This document shows, piece after piece, positions 14,312 to 22,648 of a DNA stretch of 22,648 nt. This DNA is from an uncultured Asticcacaulis sp. (lineage in GTDB: Bacteria > Pseudomonadota > Alphaproteobacteria > Caulobacterales > Caulobacteraceae). How positions within the stretch are numbered: the first letter of the stretch is position 1; each line of letters opens with the position of its first letter. The notes below the pieces were generated by a model. That model was not told where the DNA came from, did no database searches, and saw nothing but the letters and a program-made list of their open reading frames with translations. The stretch covers positions 1 to 22,648 of the forward strand of contig CAMLIY010000019.1 of the NCBI GenBank assembly GCA_946480125.1, written 5' to 3'. The position numbers were made by a program, and so were the translations under genes.

Positions 14312-14716
14312 GTGAAATCCGCACGTTTGCCACTTCTGACCCGCTTGTGGGCGTTTAGCGCCATGCTTTGCATGGCGCTTACCCTGGGCATGGGTGTAAC
14401 CAACATGCAGGCAAATGCCTCGGTCCTGGCGCATATGGCTTGCGGTGATCACCAGCTCTCTGATGGTGGCTGGGTATGTAATTGCGAGCCCGGTGAAGCG
14501 GCTTGCCTCAAGCACATTCCCGACGATGGCCAGGGGAATGACGAGGGCATGCTGGAAATGCATCATCACCATGCCGAAACGCCGGCCGGCAATCCCGCCA
14601 CACCAATGGCTGCCTATTCGCCCGGGTTATGGAGCGAAGGCTTGATTTCACCGCCCAGACTCCCGGCATTACATGGCATAGCGCCGTCCCAGGCGGACCA
14701 GCCTCCAAAAATTTAA
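14312..14716 (+). CDS. Small exported Cys/His-rich protein at the head of the efflux operon
   Basis: The product has 134 residues. I place the start at GTG 14312 because AAGGA at 14300-14304 is ideally spaced; the frame is open further upstream to 14270. An N-terminal signal peptide (hydrophobic core around residues 10-28, likely cut after MQANA at residue 36) sends it to the periplasm. The mature part has four Cys (44, 56, 58, 65), a HHHH run at 84-87 next to Met residues, and scattered His, followed by a Pro-rich tail. This composition suggests binding of a soft or transition metal. I recognise no named family. It lies 60 bases ahead of the czcC-like gene on the same strand, so a metal-sensing, buffering or delivery role for the efflux pump is inferred. 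Confidence 0.65.
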   Translation: MKSARLPLLTRLWAFSAMLCMALTLGMGVTNMQANASVLAHMACGDHQLSDGGWVCNCEPGEAACLKHIPDDGQGNDEGMLEMHHHHAETPAGNPATPMAAYSPGLWSEGLISPPRLPALHGIAPSQADQPPKI

Positions 14717-14776
14717 AACCGTCCCACCGACGTATGCGCCGCCTTGCGCGCTGTTTTAAATTTTCCAGAGGTATTC

Positions 14777-16030
14777 ATGCGATCCTTATCGTTACGGCCG
14801 CTATGTGCGGTCTTTGCAGGCGCGAGCCTGTATGCGCTGGCTGTGCCGGCGGGCGCCGATCCGGCGCCATCATTTCCCGATCTTTTGCGCCAGACAGAGA
14901 ACGCGCCACGCTTGAGAGAGGCCCGGGCGGGTGTGGATCAGGCGCAAGGCTTACTCAGACAGGCCACCGCCCGTCCTAACCCCACCGTCAATATCGAGGT
15001 TGAAAACTTTGGTGGCAATGGCGCGTTCCGGGGTGGCGATAATGCTGAGACGACCGCTTCTATTGAACAGACGATCGAACTGGGTGGCAAGCGCGGCGCC
15101 CGTCGAGCGGTTGGTGAAGCCGGTGTGGAAGCGGCCCGCGCCAGGGCTATCCGGACCGCTGCCGATTTCGCCTTTGATCTCGCCAAAGCCTATGCCGAAG
15201 CCGAAGCGGCCGATCTGTATTTGCAACTGGCCGTAGACGCCAAAGCGCTGGCGGAAAACGATGCGCGTATCGCCAATGCGCTCGTCAAGGCCGGTAAGGC
15301 GCCGGACCTGCGTGCCCTTCAGGCCGATGCCGCTGTTGTGGCGGCACAGGCCGCAATCGATCAGGCTCAGGCCGAGCGGGAGGGGGCTTTTGCAAATTTG
15401 ACAGCTCTTGTCGATCTGTCCGCGCCGATCACCTCTATCCCGTTCAGCCTGCTTGATCATGCCGGAACAGACGAAGCCCTGCCCGTCATCGATCCACTGG
15501 CAAGCCCGGCCTATCTGGCGGCGCGCGCCGAACGGGACGAGTTGGCCCGGAAAATCCGGGTAGAACAAACCCGCGCCCATCCGGACGTAACCGTGTCGCT
15601 GGGTGTCAGGCGTCTGTCTGGTGATGACGCCAATGCGTTTGTCGGCGGGGTGTCGGTGCCTTTCCCGCTCTTTGATCGCAACCGCGGCAATGTCGCGGCG
15701 GCTCAGTCCGAATTATCGGCGGCCGAGGCACACATGAACATCGCCCGACTTGACGCGCAGGCGGATGCGCAGTCAGCAACCGCGCGCCTGCGATCGTCTT
15801 TCAGCCGGGTACGCGCCGCCCAATCCAATGAGAAGGCGGCCAAGGAAGCCTACCGCCTGACCCGGATTGGTTACGAGGGCGGTAAGCTCCCGCAAAGTGA
15901 ACTCGTAACCGCCAGGCGGGCACTAACCGAGGCCCGTCAATTGACCATTACCGCCAAACTCGAACGCCTGAGTGCCGAAGCTGCGCTTGCCCGTTTGCAA
16001 GGCATTACCCCTTTCGGAGACGCATCATGA
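14777..16030 (+). CDS. czcC: Outer-membrane efflux channel, CzcC-like (TolC family)
   Basis: The product has 417 residues from ATG 14777, chosen because AGAGG at 14767-14771 precedes it and a clean Sec signal peptide follows (MRSLSLRPLCAVF ... PAGA-DP). The mature protein has two OEP-type repeats of long amphipathic helices rich in Ala, Glu, Gln and Arg, with short strands such as PNPTVNIEVENFGG and HPDVTVSLGVRRL in matching positions. This is the usual pattern of the trimeric TolC/CzcC channel. It forms the outer-membrane exit of the tripartite heavy-metal pump encoded by the next two genes. The stop overlaps the czcB-like start by four bases (ATGA). Metal specificity is not set by this subunit. 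Confidence 0.88.
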   Translation: MRSLSLRPLCAVFAGASLYALAVPAGADPAPSFPDLLRQTENAPRLREARAGVDQAQGLLRQATARPNPTVNIEVENFGGNGAFRGGDNAETTASIEQTIELGGKRGARRAVGEAGVEAARARAIRTAADFAFDLAKAYAEAEAADLYLQLAVDAKALAENDARIANALVKAGKAPDLRALQADAAVVAAQAAIDQAQAEREGAFANLTALVDLSAPITSIPFSLLDHAGTDEALPVIDPLASPAYLAARAERDELARKIRVEQTRAHPDVTVSLGVRRLSGDDANAFVGGVSVPFPLFDRNRGNVAAAQSELSAAEAHMNIARLDAQADAQSATARLRSSFSRVRAAQSNEKAAKEAYRLTRIGYEGGKLPQSELVTARRALTEARQLTITAKLERLSAEAALARLQGITPFGDAS

Positions 16031-17181
16031 AGCGCGACGACAGAATTCTATACGGCGCCGCTGTGGCCATCGTTCTGGCTGGTGTTGGTGGTTTCGGCCT
16101 GGCCCGATGCACAGGCGACAAGCCGACTGCGTCTGCATCGGCTGAACACGAGAAACAAGAAGCGCATCTTGATGCCATCAAGGTCGCTCCCGAAGCCATG
16201 CAGGTCGCCGGTATCGCTGTATCCACCATCAGTTCCGGCGGCCTGTCGTCGGAAATCCTGGCGCAAGGAACGGTCGTCGCGACTCCTGAGGGTCAGGCCA
16301 TCCTGACGGCACGCGCCGGGGGCGCCGTGACACGCATCTTCAAACGCCTGGGCGACCCGGTCAAAGCGGGTGAAACATTGGCTTTGATCGAAAGCCGTGA
16401 CGCCGGTCAGATATCGGCTGATCGTGGCGCCGCCAGGGCAAGGGCCAACCTCGCCCAGCTCAATCTGGCGCGCGAAAAGTCGCTCTATGAGCAGAAGGTC
16501 TCGCCACGCATCGATTATGAGCAGGCGCAGGCCGAAGCCAGCGTGGCACAGGCCGAACTCCGCCGGACCGAAGCGGCAGCGGGGGCTGCCCATGTAACGG
16601 GCGATGGTCACAGCGTGGCCGTATCCAGCCCGATCACTGGCCGGATCACCGCCAGCACGGTGACGCTTGGCAGCTTCGTCCAGCCTGAGACAGAGTTGTT
16701 CCGGGTATCCGATCCGGCATTGGTTCAAATTGAGGCCGCCATAGCGGCGGCGGACATCCAAAGGATCGCCATTGGGGATCGTGCGATCATCGAACGCGCG
16801 GATGGCACCCCCATGGAGGCAAGGGTGCGGTCCCTCACACCGACACTGAACAGCGAGACGCGCGCCGCCACGGTCGTCATTGATGTCCATTCATCCGGTC
16901 TGACGCCGGGCCTTTCGTTGCGGGTGCGAATCCTGCCGAGCCAGGCCACCCTGACAAATGCGATCGTTATCCCCGACGAAGCGGTGCAGACGGTGGATGG
17001 CCAACAGGTCGTATTTGTTCGTACCGGTGACGGCTTCCAGCCCCAGCCGGTCAGAATCGGGCAGAGTTCGGCCGGGCGCGTTGAAGTGCTAAGTGGCCTG
17101 ACAGCCGGCCAATCCATCGCCACCCGCAACGCCTTCGTTTTGAAGGCCGAGCTTGGCAAGGGCGAAGGGGAGGCGCACTGA
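16027..17181 (+). CDS. czcB: Periplasmic adaptor (membrane fusion protein), CzcB-like
   Basis: The product has 384 residues. A single N-terminal membrane segment (about residues 8-26) anchors it in the inner membrane; the Cys at 28 is preceded by Arg and does not make a lipobox. A short His/Glu-rich stretch follows (AEHEKQEAHLD). The order of domains is that of HlyD/CzcB adaptors: a split barrel-sandwich domain (GGAVTRIFKRLGDPVKAGETLALI, then VSSPITGRITASTVTLGSFV) around a helical hairpin (about 135-190), then a beta-barrel and a membrane-proximal domain (VIPDEAVQTVDGQQVVFV). It links the CzcA-like pump to the CzcC-like channel. No extra C-terminal metal-binding domain is present. Confidence 0.88.
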   Translation: MKRDDRILYGAAVAIVLAGVGGFGLARCTGDKPTASASAEHEKQEAHLDAIKVAPEAMQVAGIAVSTISSGGLSSEILAQGTVVATPEGQAILTARAGGAVTRIFKRLGDPVKAGETLALIESRDAGQISADRGAARARANLAQLNLAREKSLYEQKVSPRIDYEQAQAEASVAQAELRRTEAAAGAAHVTGDGHSVAVSSPITGRITASTVTLGSFVQPETELFRVSDPALVQIEAAIAAADIQRIAIGDRAIIERADGTPMEARVRSLTPTLNSETRAATVVIDVHSSGLTPGLSLRVRILPSQATLTNAIVIPDEAVQTVDGQQVVFVRTGDGFQPQPVRIGQSSAGRVEVLSGLTAGQSIATRNAFVLKAELGKGEGEAH

Positions 17182-17183
17182 TC

Positions 17184-20100
17184 ATGATTGCAAATCTCAT
17201 AGGTCTGAGCGTGCGTGCCCGATGGGCCGTCGTTCTGTTCTTCGCATTCATCGCCGGGATTGGCGCCTGGCAGTTGACCAAACTGCCGATCGACGCCGTG
17301 CCCGACATCACCAACAAGCAGGTCCAGATCAACACGATCGATCCGGGCCTGTCACCCATCGAGATCGAGAAGCGTGTGACCTTTCCGGTGGAAACCGCCT
17401 TGGCGGGCATTCCCGGTCTGGAAACGACGCGATCTTTGTCGCGTAACGGCTTTTCTCAGGTCACGGCCATCTTCACCGAGGACACCGACCTGTATTTTGC
17501 CCGCCAACAGGTCAGTGAGCGCCTGACCCAGGCCCGCGATAGCCTGCCCGAAGGCACGCAGCCGCAGGTCGGGCCCGTCACGACGGGTTTGGGCGAAGTC
17601 TATATGTACGCCGTGGATTACAGCCATCCGGGCGGGCAAGGGGCGGCGATCAGGGCCGGTCAGCCCGGCTGGCAGCCGGACGGTAGCTATCTGACACCGG
17701 AAGGCGACCGGCTGACGGACGATGTGTCGCGCGCCGCCTATCTGCGCACGGTTCAGGACTGGATCATCTCGCCACAGCTGCGCACGGTCAAGGGTGTGGC
17801 CGGTGTCGATACCATCGGAGGATTTGAGAAGCAGTATGTGGTCGAACCCGACACCGTAAAGCTCAGCGCCTATGGTATTTCCTTTTCCGAACTGGCACAG
17901 GCCCTGGAAAAAGCCAATCTGTCGGTCGGCGCCAACTTTCTCAACCGGGGCGGTGAAGCCTATCTGGTGCGGGCCGATGCCCGCATCCGGTCGCTCGATG
18001 AAATCCGCGAAGCCGTCGTGGCGACACGGGACGCTGTTGCCGTTGCTGTGAAGGACGTGGCCAATGTCCATCTGGGCGGCGAACTGCGCACCGGCGCCGC
18101 CACCATGAACGGCCATGAGGTCGTCGTCGGCACAACCCTGATGCTGATCGGCGAAAACAGCCGCACCGTCGCCAAGGCGGTCGGCGACAAGCTGAAGACC
18201 GTTGAGACGTCGCTGCCGCCTGACATCAAGCTGACCCCGACGCTCGACCGATCGAAACTGGTCAATGCGACCGTTCACACGGTGCAGAAAAACCTGCTGG
18301 AAGGCGCCATTCTGGTGGCGGCGGCCTTGTTCTTCCTGCTTGGCAATGTCCGGGCTGCGATCATCGCGGTGCTGGTCATCCCGTTCTCGTTCCTGATGAT
18401 GGCGATTGGCATGAACGGACTGAAGGTCTCCGGCAACCTGATGAGCCTGGGCGCCTTGGATTTTGGTCTGATCGTCGATGGCACGGTCATCATCATAGAG
18501 AACAGCCTGCGCAGGCTGGCCGAGCGTCAGCACCATGAAGGCCGGTTGCTGACCTTGGGTGAACGGCTTGAAGAGACGACGCTTTCGAGCCAGGAAATGA
18601 TCAAACCGACCGTCTATGGTCAGGCCATCATCTTTTTGGTGTTCATGCCGCTTCTGATGTTTACCGGCGTGGAGGGCAAGACCTTTACGCCCATGGCCAT
18701 AACCATCATGCTGGCCCTGGTGGCGGCCTTCATCCTGTCACTGACCTTCGTGCCAGCATTGATCGCGCTGCTGGTCCGGGGCAAGGTGACAGAAAAGGAG
18801 GCGGGCCTTATCCGCTATATCAAGCGAATCTATGCGCCAGTGTTGTCACGGATCGTTACGCGTCCGTGGCCCTTCATTGCCAGCGGCCTTGGCATATTCG
18901 TGGTGTCCGGTTTCGTCTTCACCCTGCTGGGGCAGGAGTTCATCCCGCAACTTGATGAGAAGAACATGGCCCTGGCTTCGCAGCGGGTGCCGTCAACCTC
19001 GCTCGAACAGTCGGTCGCCATGCAGAAGGGCGTGGAGCGGGCGGTGACGACCTTGCCGGAGGTCGCGCTCATGTTCTCGAAAACGGGAACAGCGGAGGTG
19101 GCCACCGATCCTATGCCGCCCAATATCTCCGATGGCTTCGTTATCCTCAAGCCGGAAAAGGAATGGCCGAAGGGCATCAGGACCAGGGAAGATATCCTGG
19201 AGCGCATCGAGGCCAAAGCCAACGGACAGATTGGTCAGGGCTACGAAGTGAGCCAGCCGATCCAGCTGCGCTTCAATGAACTGATCGCCGGTGTACGCGG
19301 CGATGTCGCTATCAAGCTTTATGGCGACGACCTCGACCAGATGAGCGCAGCGGCCGCGAAAATCGTGGGCCAGCTACAAAGTGTCCCGGGCGCTGCCGAC
19401 GTCAAGGCGGAGCAGACGGAAGGCTCGCCCACGCTTGATGTCCAGTTTGATCGGGCGGCCATTGCGCGCTATGGCCTGACGGTCGAAGAGGTTGCTGATA
19501 CCGTGGCCACGGCCATGGGCGGCCGGGAGGCCGGGCTTGTCTTCGAAGGTGACCGGCGCTTCGATATCATGGTGCGTATGCCCCAAGCCAGCCGTGACAA
19601 TCTCGATGTCGTGAAAGGGCTGCCGGTCATGCTGCCGGAGGCGGACGGCCACCTCAGAGGCTCAGTGCCGCTGTCCCAGGTGGCGCAATTCCGCTTTACG
19701 GACGGCCTCAACCAGATCAGCCGAGAGAACGGCAAGCGCCGCATCGTCATTCAGGCGAATGTGCGTGACCGCGATGTCGGCTCCTTCGTCAAGGAGGCCT
19801 TGCCAAAGGTCGAGGCTGTAGCGCTTCCAACTGGCGCCTGGCTGGAATGGGGCGGTCAGTTTCAGAACCTGAAGGCGGCCTCCGACCGGCTGATGATCGT
19901 CGTCCCGATCTGCTTTCTGGTGATTTTCGTTCTGCTCTATATGGCGCTTGGCGGACTGGGGCGGGCGCTTTCCGTCTTCGCCGCCGTACCGCTGGGACTG
20001 GCGGGCGGGGTCTTCGCGCTGGCGCTGACGGGTATCGCCTTTTCCGTCTCAGCCGCTGTCGGCTTCATTTGCTTATCGGGTGTCGCCGTACTCAACGGCC

Positions 20101-20426
20101 TTGTGGTTATGACCAGCATTCGTGACCGTCTGGAAGCCGGCATTGAGCTGACGCAGGCGATCATCACCGGCACGATGGAACGCGTCCGGCCAGTCATCAT
20201 GACGGGTCTCGTTCCGGCCATCGGCTTTATACCCATGGCAATAGGGACGGGGACCGGGGCTGAGGTGCAAAAGCCGCTGGCAACGGTGGTCATCGGTGGT
20301 CTGGTTGTGGCCACTGTGCTCACCTTGCTCGTTCTGCCGGCCATTACGCAGGTCATTTTACATCTGGGTGAGCGGATCAGGCCGAACCGTCAAATGCCGG
20401 CTATCTCAGAGACGCCGGCGGAATAA
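17184..20426 (+). CDS. czcA: Heavy-metal RND efflux pump, CzcA-like
   Basis: This is a proton-driven inner-membrane transporter of 1080 residues, full length for the HME-RND family. It has the first membrane helix near 14-30, a large periplasmic loop (about 35-365), a block of helices (about 370-570), a second periplasmic loop and final helices. Helix 4 carries GALDFGLIVDG (423-433) with two Asp residues, the pattern of pumps for divalent cations such as Co, Zn, Cd or Ni rather than the CusA (Cu/Ag) type. Residues about 147-180 form a Gly-rich insert before the conserved DWIISPQLR. The start follows the czcB stop by two bases and a GGGGAGG ribosome binding site lies in the end of czcB. Exact metal range is not predictable from this view. 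Confidence 0.93.
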   Translation: MIANLIGLSVRARWAVVLFFAFIAGIGAWQLTKLPIDAVPDITNKQVQINTIDPGLSPIEIEKRVTFPVETALAGIPGLETTRSLSRNGFSQVTAIFTEDTDLYFARQQVSERLTQARDSLPEGTQPQVGPVTTGLGEVYMYAVDYSHPGGQGAAIRAGQPGWQPDGSYLTPEGDRLTDDVSRAAYLRTVQDWIISPQLRTVKGVAGVDTIGGFEKQYVVEPDTVKLSAYGISFSELAQALEKANLSVGANFLNRGGEAYLVRADARIRSLDEIREAVVATRDAVAVAVKDVANVHLGGELRTGAATMNGHEVVVGTTLMLIGENSRTVAKAVGDKLKTVETSLPPDIKLTPTLDRSKLVNATVHTVQKNLLEGAILVAAALFFLLGNVRAAIIAVLVIPFSFLMMAIGMNGLKVSGNLMSLGALDFGLIVDGTVIIIENSLRRLAERQHHEGRLLTLGERLEETTLSSQEMIKPTVYGQAIIFLVFMPLLMFTGVEGKTFTPMAITIMLALVAAFILSLTFVPALIALLVRGKVTEKEAGLIRYIKRIYAPVLSRIVTRPWPFIASGLGIFVVSGFVFTLLGQEFIPQLDEKNMALASQRVPSTSLEQSVAMQKGVERAVTTLPEVALMFSKTGTAEVATDPMPPNISDGFVILKPEKEWPKGIRTREDILERIEAKANGQIGQGYEVSQPIQLRFNELIAGVRGDVAIKLYGDDLDQMSAAAAKIVGQLQSVPGAADVKAEQTEGSPTLDVQFDRAAIARYGLTVEEVADTVATAMGGREAGLVFEGDRRFDIMVRMPQASRDNLDVVKGLPVMLPEADGHLRGSVPLSQVAQFRFTDGLNQISRENGKRRIVIQANVRDRDVGSFVKEALPKVEAVALPTGAWLEWGGQFQNLKAASDRLMIVVPICFLVIFVLLYMALGGLGRALSVFAAVPLGLAGGVFALALTGIAFSVSAAVGFICLSGVAVLNGLVVMTSIRDRLEAGIELTQAIITGTMERVRPVIMTGLVPAIGFIPMAIGTGTGAEVQKPLATVVIGGLVVATVLTLLVLPAITQVILHLGERIRPNRQMPAISETPAE

Positions 20427-20430
20427 GGAT

Positions 20431-20464
20431 GGCCGCATCCCGGCGACCCAACCGGGATGCGGCC
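20431..20464 (+). terminator. Strong hairpin after the efflux operon, no U-tract
   Basis: GGCCGCATCCCGG (20431-20443) and CCGGGATGCGGCC (20452-20464) form a perfect 13-bp stem with an 8-base loop, five bases after the czcA stop. No run of T follows, so it may stabilise the mRNA 3' end or act as a U-less terminator. A second, competing stem (GCCCTT at 20462-20467 with AAGGGC at 20476-20481) overlaps its right arm. Confidence 0.7.
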
Positions 20465-20515
20465 CTTGCCTGCATAAGGGCGTAAGGCTCCGATGATCGT
20501 GGCTTGCTAAAGACG

Positions 20516-21625
20516 CTACGGGGTCCTGGTAAGCGGTACGATCTCATTTACCAGCGTGACCAGAAAACGCCCTGGCTCTTGCTGATAGGCCACATGCCCT
20601 GAATCCTCCAGCCAGACGAGAGTCTTGCGGGGCGCATGCAGGGTGAGGAACCATTCCTTCAAAAGCAGGGCGCTGGTTCCGGTATCGTGGCGACCCTGGA
20701 TGAAAATCATCGGGCATTTGAAATCCGTCTGATGGCGAAAATCCACGGACGCGATTTCCGGCCACAAGGTCTTGATACTATAGCCTTGAGCAATGTCGCG
20801 TTGCCTTAGCTCCTTATCACTATAGTCCGGACTAAACGGGTTTAATTCACCTTCATGACCGATAGTGTCGCGCCAGTAGTATCCCCCATACTGGGCAAGC
20901 CAGCGACGCTCCGTTGCCAAGTTGGCAATATTGCGATCCGGGTGAATGGTGTCAGGAAAGGGGGCAATGCGTTCCAGATCAGCGATTGCATCTGCATTGC
21001 CGTCTTTCCGGGCAGCGGCGAGGGTGGCTTGATACCCCATGCTTTCACTGGCCTGAAAAGCGACAAACTGGCCCGTTCCGACATAGGCGTAAAACCAGTC
21101 AGGATGCTTTTGCACCAGTTTAACGCCTATGACGGATCCCCAGGAAAATCCGACAAGGACTATTTTGCGCCGGTGATAGGTCCTGCGCAAATATTCGACC
21201 ACTTCCTCAGCGTCCGCCACCATTCGGTCAATGGTCATTGTCGGGCGGAGAGTTTCCGCATCATTGGCGGCAAACGTTTTGCCGGCGCCACGCTGGTCCC
21301 ATTGAACCACGGTGAAATATTCGCGCCAGTCCTTCATGTAATAGTAGCTTGAAGGCAGGGATGTGAAGCCGGGGCCACCGTGAAGGAACAAAAGGAGTGG
21401 GGCATCGCCATGACGCCCTCGCACGGATATCCATTGTTTAATTCCACCAATCTCCACAAAACCATCGCTTTGGATGGCGTCATCAGTACGGATCTGATCA
21501 ACCGAACGAAAAACGGCACGCGGATCGTCAGTGGCGGCAAGGCTGGCCGTACTCAGCACATAAAGCAATAAGGCGCCTGCGCTGGCATATATTGTGGCTT
21601 TAAGCGCCATAAAACTTTTGAGCAT
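20516..21625 (-). CDS. Exported alpha/beta hydrolase, proline iminopeptidase-like (peptidase S33)
   Basis: The product has 369 residues and an N-terminal signal peptide (hydrophobic core about 10-28, cut near SLA-ATDD), so it acts outside the cytoplasm. The hydrolase core has the oxyanion motif HGGPG (82-86), DQRGAG (110-115), the nucleophile elbow GFSWGS with Ser161, Asp314 (GRHD) and His344 (DSGH), which completes the triad. HGGPG with DQRG is typical of proline iminopeptidases and related S33 enzymes that remove N-terminal residues from peptides. Some members act on esters or amides instead, so the substrate is uncertain. ATG 21625 is used; ATG 21610 would also give a signal peptide. It converges on the efflux operon and appears to be a single-gene unit with a promoter in 21626-21780. 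Confidence 0.82.
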   Translation of the reverse strand: MLKSFMALKATIYASAGALLLYVLSTASLAATDDPRAVFRSVDQIRTDDAIQSDGFVEIGGIKQWISVRGRHGDAPLLLFLHGGPGFTSLPSSYYYMKDWREYFTVVQWDQRGAGKTFAANDAETLRPTMTIDRMVADAEEVVEYLRRTYHRRKIVLVGFSWGSVIGVKLVQKHPDWFYAYVGTGQFVAFQASESMGYQATLAAARKDGNADAIADLERIAPFPDTIHPDRNIANLATERRWLAQYGGYYWRDTIGHEGELNPFSPDYSDKELRQRDIAQGYSIKTLWPEIASVDFRHQTDFKCPMIFIQGRHDTGTSALLLKEWFLTLHAPRKTLVWLEDSGHVAYQQEPGRFLVTLVNEIVPLTRTP

Positions 21626-21780
21626 GCAGGTGATTTCCGGGTCATGAGGTTATAAGACTCAGAGGCCACGACACGGCCATTTAGATGCAATCTTTCAAAA
21701 GTTTAATAATTGTCATTGTCGTTTGTCGGATCTGGATCGTCTGACAGCGGTTGTTCAGGTTTCAGAATTCACAACGGTCC

Positions 21781-22648
21781 TCAAACCGGTTTCTGCCATA
21801 AACGCTGATCGGAGGGCAAAGGCCTGTAGGCATGACGCTTCGCCAGCTTTTCCCGCCAGAAGGTCTTATAGTCGGCGATGGTCTGAACCTCGACGGCCTC
21901 GTGGTCATGCATCAGACCCATCTCGAAATAGGTGTCGAGATTGGTCAGGTCGGGCTCAGGCAGCTTATTGTCCAGACAGGCCTGCCACATCTCGGCATAG
22001 AGGCCTTCCAGATGCGTCACCAGTTTGCTCGTATCGAACAGGGTGCTGGTCAGGCGGTTGGCCAGCAGATGTTCGCGCCACGCCTTGAGATCGCCCCGAC
22101 CACTCAAATGCCCGCGGCCGATCGCCACCGCGCGGTCTATATAGTCTTCAGCTTTCGTACAGACCAGTTCATCGGGCAGGCCGGCCGCCTTGACGAGTGA
22201 CCCGCAAACGCGGGAAGCAAAGGTGCGGCCGGAAAGCGTCAGCACAGGCACGCCCATCCACAGGGCGTCGGAACAGGTGGTGTGGGCGCCATAAGGCGTG
22301 GTGTCGAGGAACAGGTCGGCCAGTTGGTAGCGTGCCAGATGGTGCGGATTGGCCTTCTTGTCGGCGAAAACGATGCGCTTCGGATCGATGCCCTTGCTCT
22401 CGGCATAGGCCTTGAGGCGACCATGCGAGGCCTCCGCACCCGAAAGGAGCCACAGCACGCTATCAGGTACGCGGGCGAGAATTTCCAGCCAGCGATCAAA
22501 GGTGAAGCGCGTGATCTTGTGGGTGCCGTTGAAGCAGCAATAGACGAAGGCGTCCTCCGGCAGGCCGGCCTCGGCGCGGGTCGGCACGTCTTCGGCGACG
22601 ATGCGCAGGCGGTTGTTCGGCTGGTAGCAGGGCAGGCGGGTGACGGCT
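21781..22648 (-). CDS. SPINDLY/O-GlcNAc-transferase-like glycosyltransferase (GT41), C-terminal part
   Basis: The frame is open to the right edge of the window, so only the last 288 residues are visible; a GTG at 22587 is not a real start because the upstream codons (RLPCYQPNNR) already match the family. The visible part is the second Rossmann half of a GT-B fold: FVYCCFNGTHKITRFTFDRW, SVLWLLSG, then DTTPYGAHTTCSDALWMG and VPVLTLSGRTFASRV, which hold the nucleotide-sugar binding residues. Bacterial relatives usually carry N-terminal TPR repeats, unseen here, and transfer sugars to Ser/Thr of proteins. In Caulobacter a similar TPR-GT41 protein (FlmG) glycosylates flagellin, so a protein-glycosylation role is plausible. 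Gene neighbours to the right would be needed to tell. Confidence 0.85.
   Translation of the reverse strand, partial: AVTRLPCYQPNNRLRIVAEDVPTRAEAGLPEDAFVYCCFNGTHKITRFTFDRWLEILARVPDSVLWLLSGAEASHGRLKAYAESKGIDPKRIVFADKKANPHHLARYQLADLFLDTTPYGAHTTCSDALWMGVPVLTLSGRTFASRVCGSLVKAAGLPDELVCTKAEDYIDRAVAIGRGHLSGRGDLKAWREHLLANRLTSTLFDTSKLVTHLEGLYAEMWQACLDNKLPEPDLTNLDTYFEMGLMHDHEAVEVQTIADYKTFWREKLAKRHAYRPLPSDQRLWQKPV

Noticed and set aside
16048..16890. 280-residue frame antisense to czcB
   Set aside because: It overlaps the conserved adaptor domains and its composition (Arg, Gly, Asp rich) is that of a codon-bias shadow.
17352..18536. 394-residue reading frame antisense to czcA
   Set aside because: It lies wholly within the clear CzcA-like coding region, shows no family motif, and long antisense frames are common in GC-rich genes.
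1..22648. CRISPR arrays, insertion sequences or transposases
   Set aside because: No regularly spaced repeats, transposase motifs or terminal inverted repeats were seen on reading the window and its translations.

Overview
The window looks like the chromosome of a GC-rich alphaproteobacterium, most likely in the Caulobacteraceae (an Asticcacaulis- or Caulobacter-like organism). This is an inference from the tRNA-Arg remnant, codon use, the O-GlcNAc-transferase-like protein at the right end, and the export-tagged glycoside hydrolases. No ribosomal RNA gene, intact tRNA, transposase, integrase or CRISPR array is visible.

Region 1 (about 1-3746) is the distal end of a prophage. It holds a left-truncated GH24 endolysin, a small conserved phage protein, an i-spanin with an o-spanin lipoprotein gene embedded in its +1 frame, and a small membrane protein. 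Three overlapping small genes of unknown function then run leftward, followed by a rightward D12-class adenine-N6 methyltransferase. The prophage stops at the 3' half of a tRNA-Arg(ACG) gene (3696-3746), which still carries its own UUCG-loop terminator (3761-3788). This is the far attachment site; the integrase and the intact tRNA should lie left of the window.

Region 2 (about 3790-14165) is a galactoside-utilisation cluster. It has D-galactonate dehydratase (dgoD), an SDR that may be the galactose dehydrogenase, a DgoR-like GntR/FadR regulator, a sugar-porter MFS transporter, a Sec-exported GH35 beta-galactosidase and a Tat-exported GH2 exo-beta-glycosidase. Four near-palindromic 17-bp sites (consensus AATATRTAWTAYATATT) lie one each upstream of dgoD, the transporter, GH35 and GH2. 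Two of the four are identical. The simplest reading is that they are operators of the local regulator, tying four separately transcribed units into one regulon: galactosides are cleaved in the periplasm, galactose is imported, oxidised and dehydrated. The galactonolactonase, 2-keto-3-deoxygalactonate kinase and aldolase, and any outer-membrane receptor, are not in the window.

Region 3 (14312-20481) is a heavy-metal efflux operon. A small exported Cys/His-rich protein is followed by CzcC-, CzcB- and CzcA-like genes, tightly packed and ending in a 13-bp hairpin.

Region 4 (20516-22648) has two leftward genes: an exported proline-iminopeptidase-like alpha/beta hydrolase, and the C-terminal part of a SPINDLY/O-GlcNAc-transferase-like GT41 glycosyltransferase that runs off the right edge.
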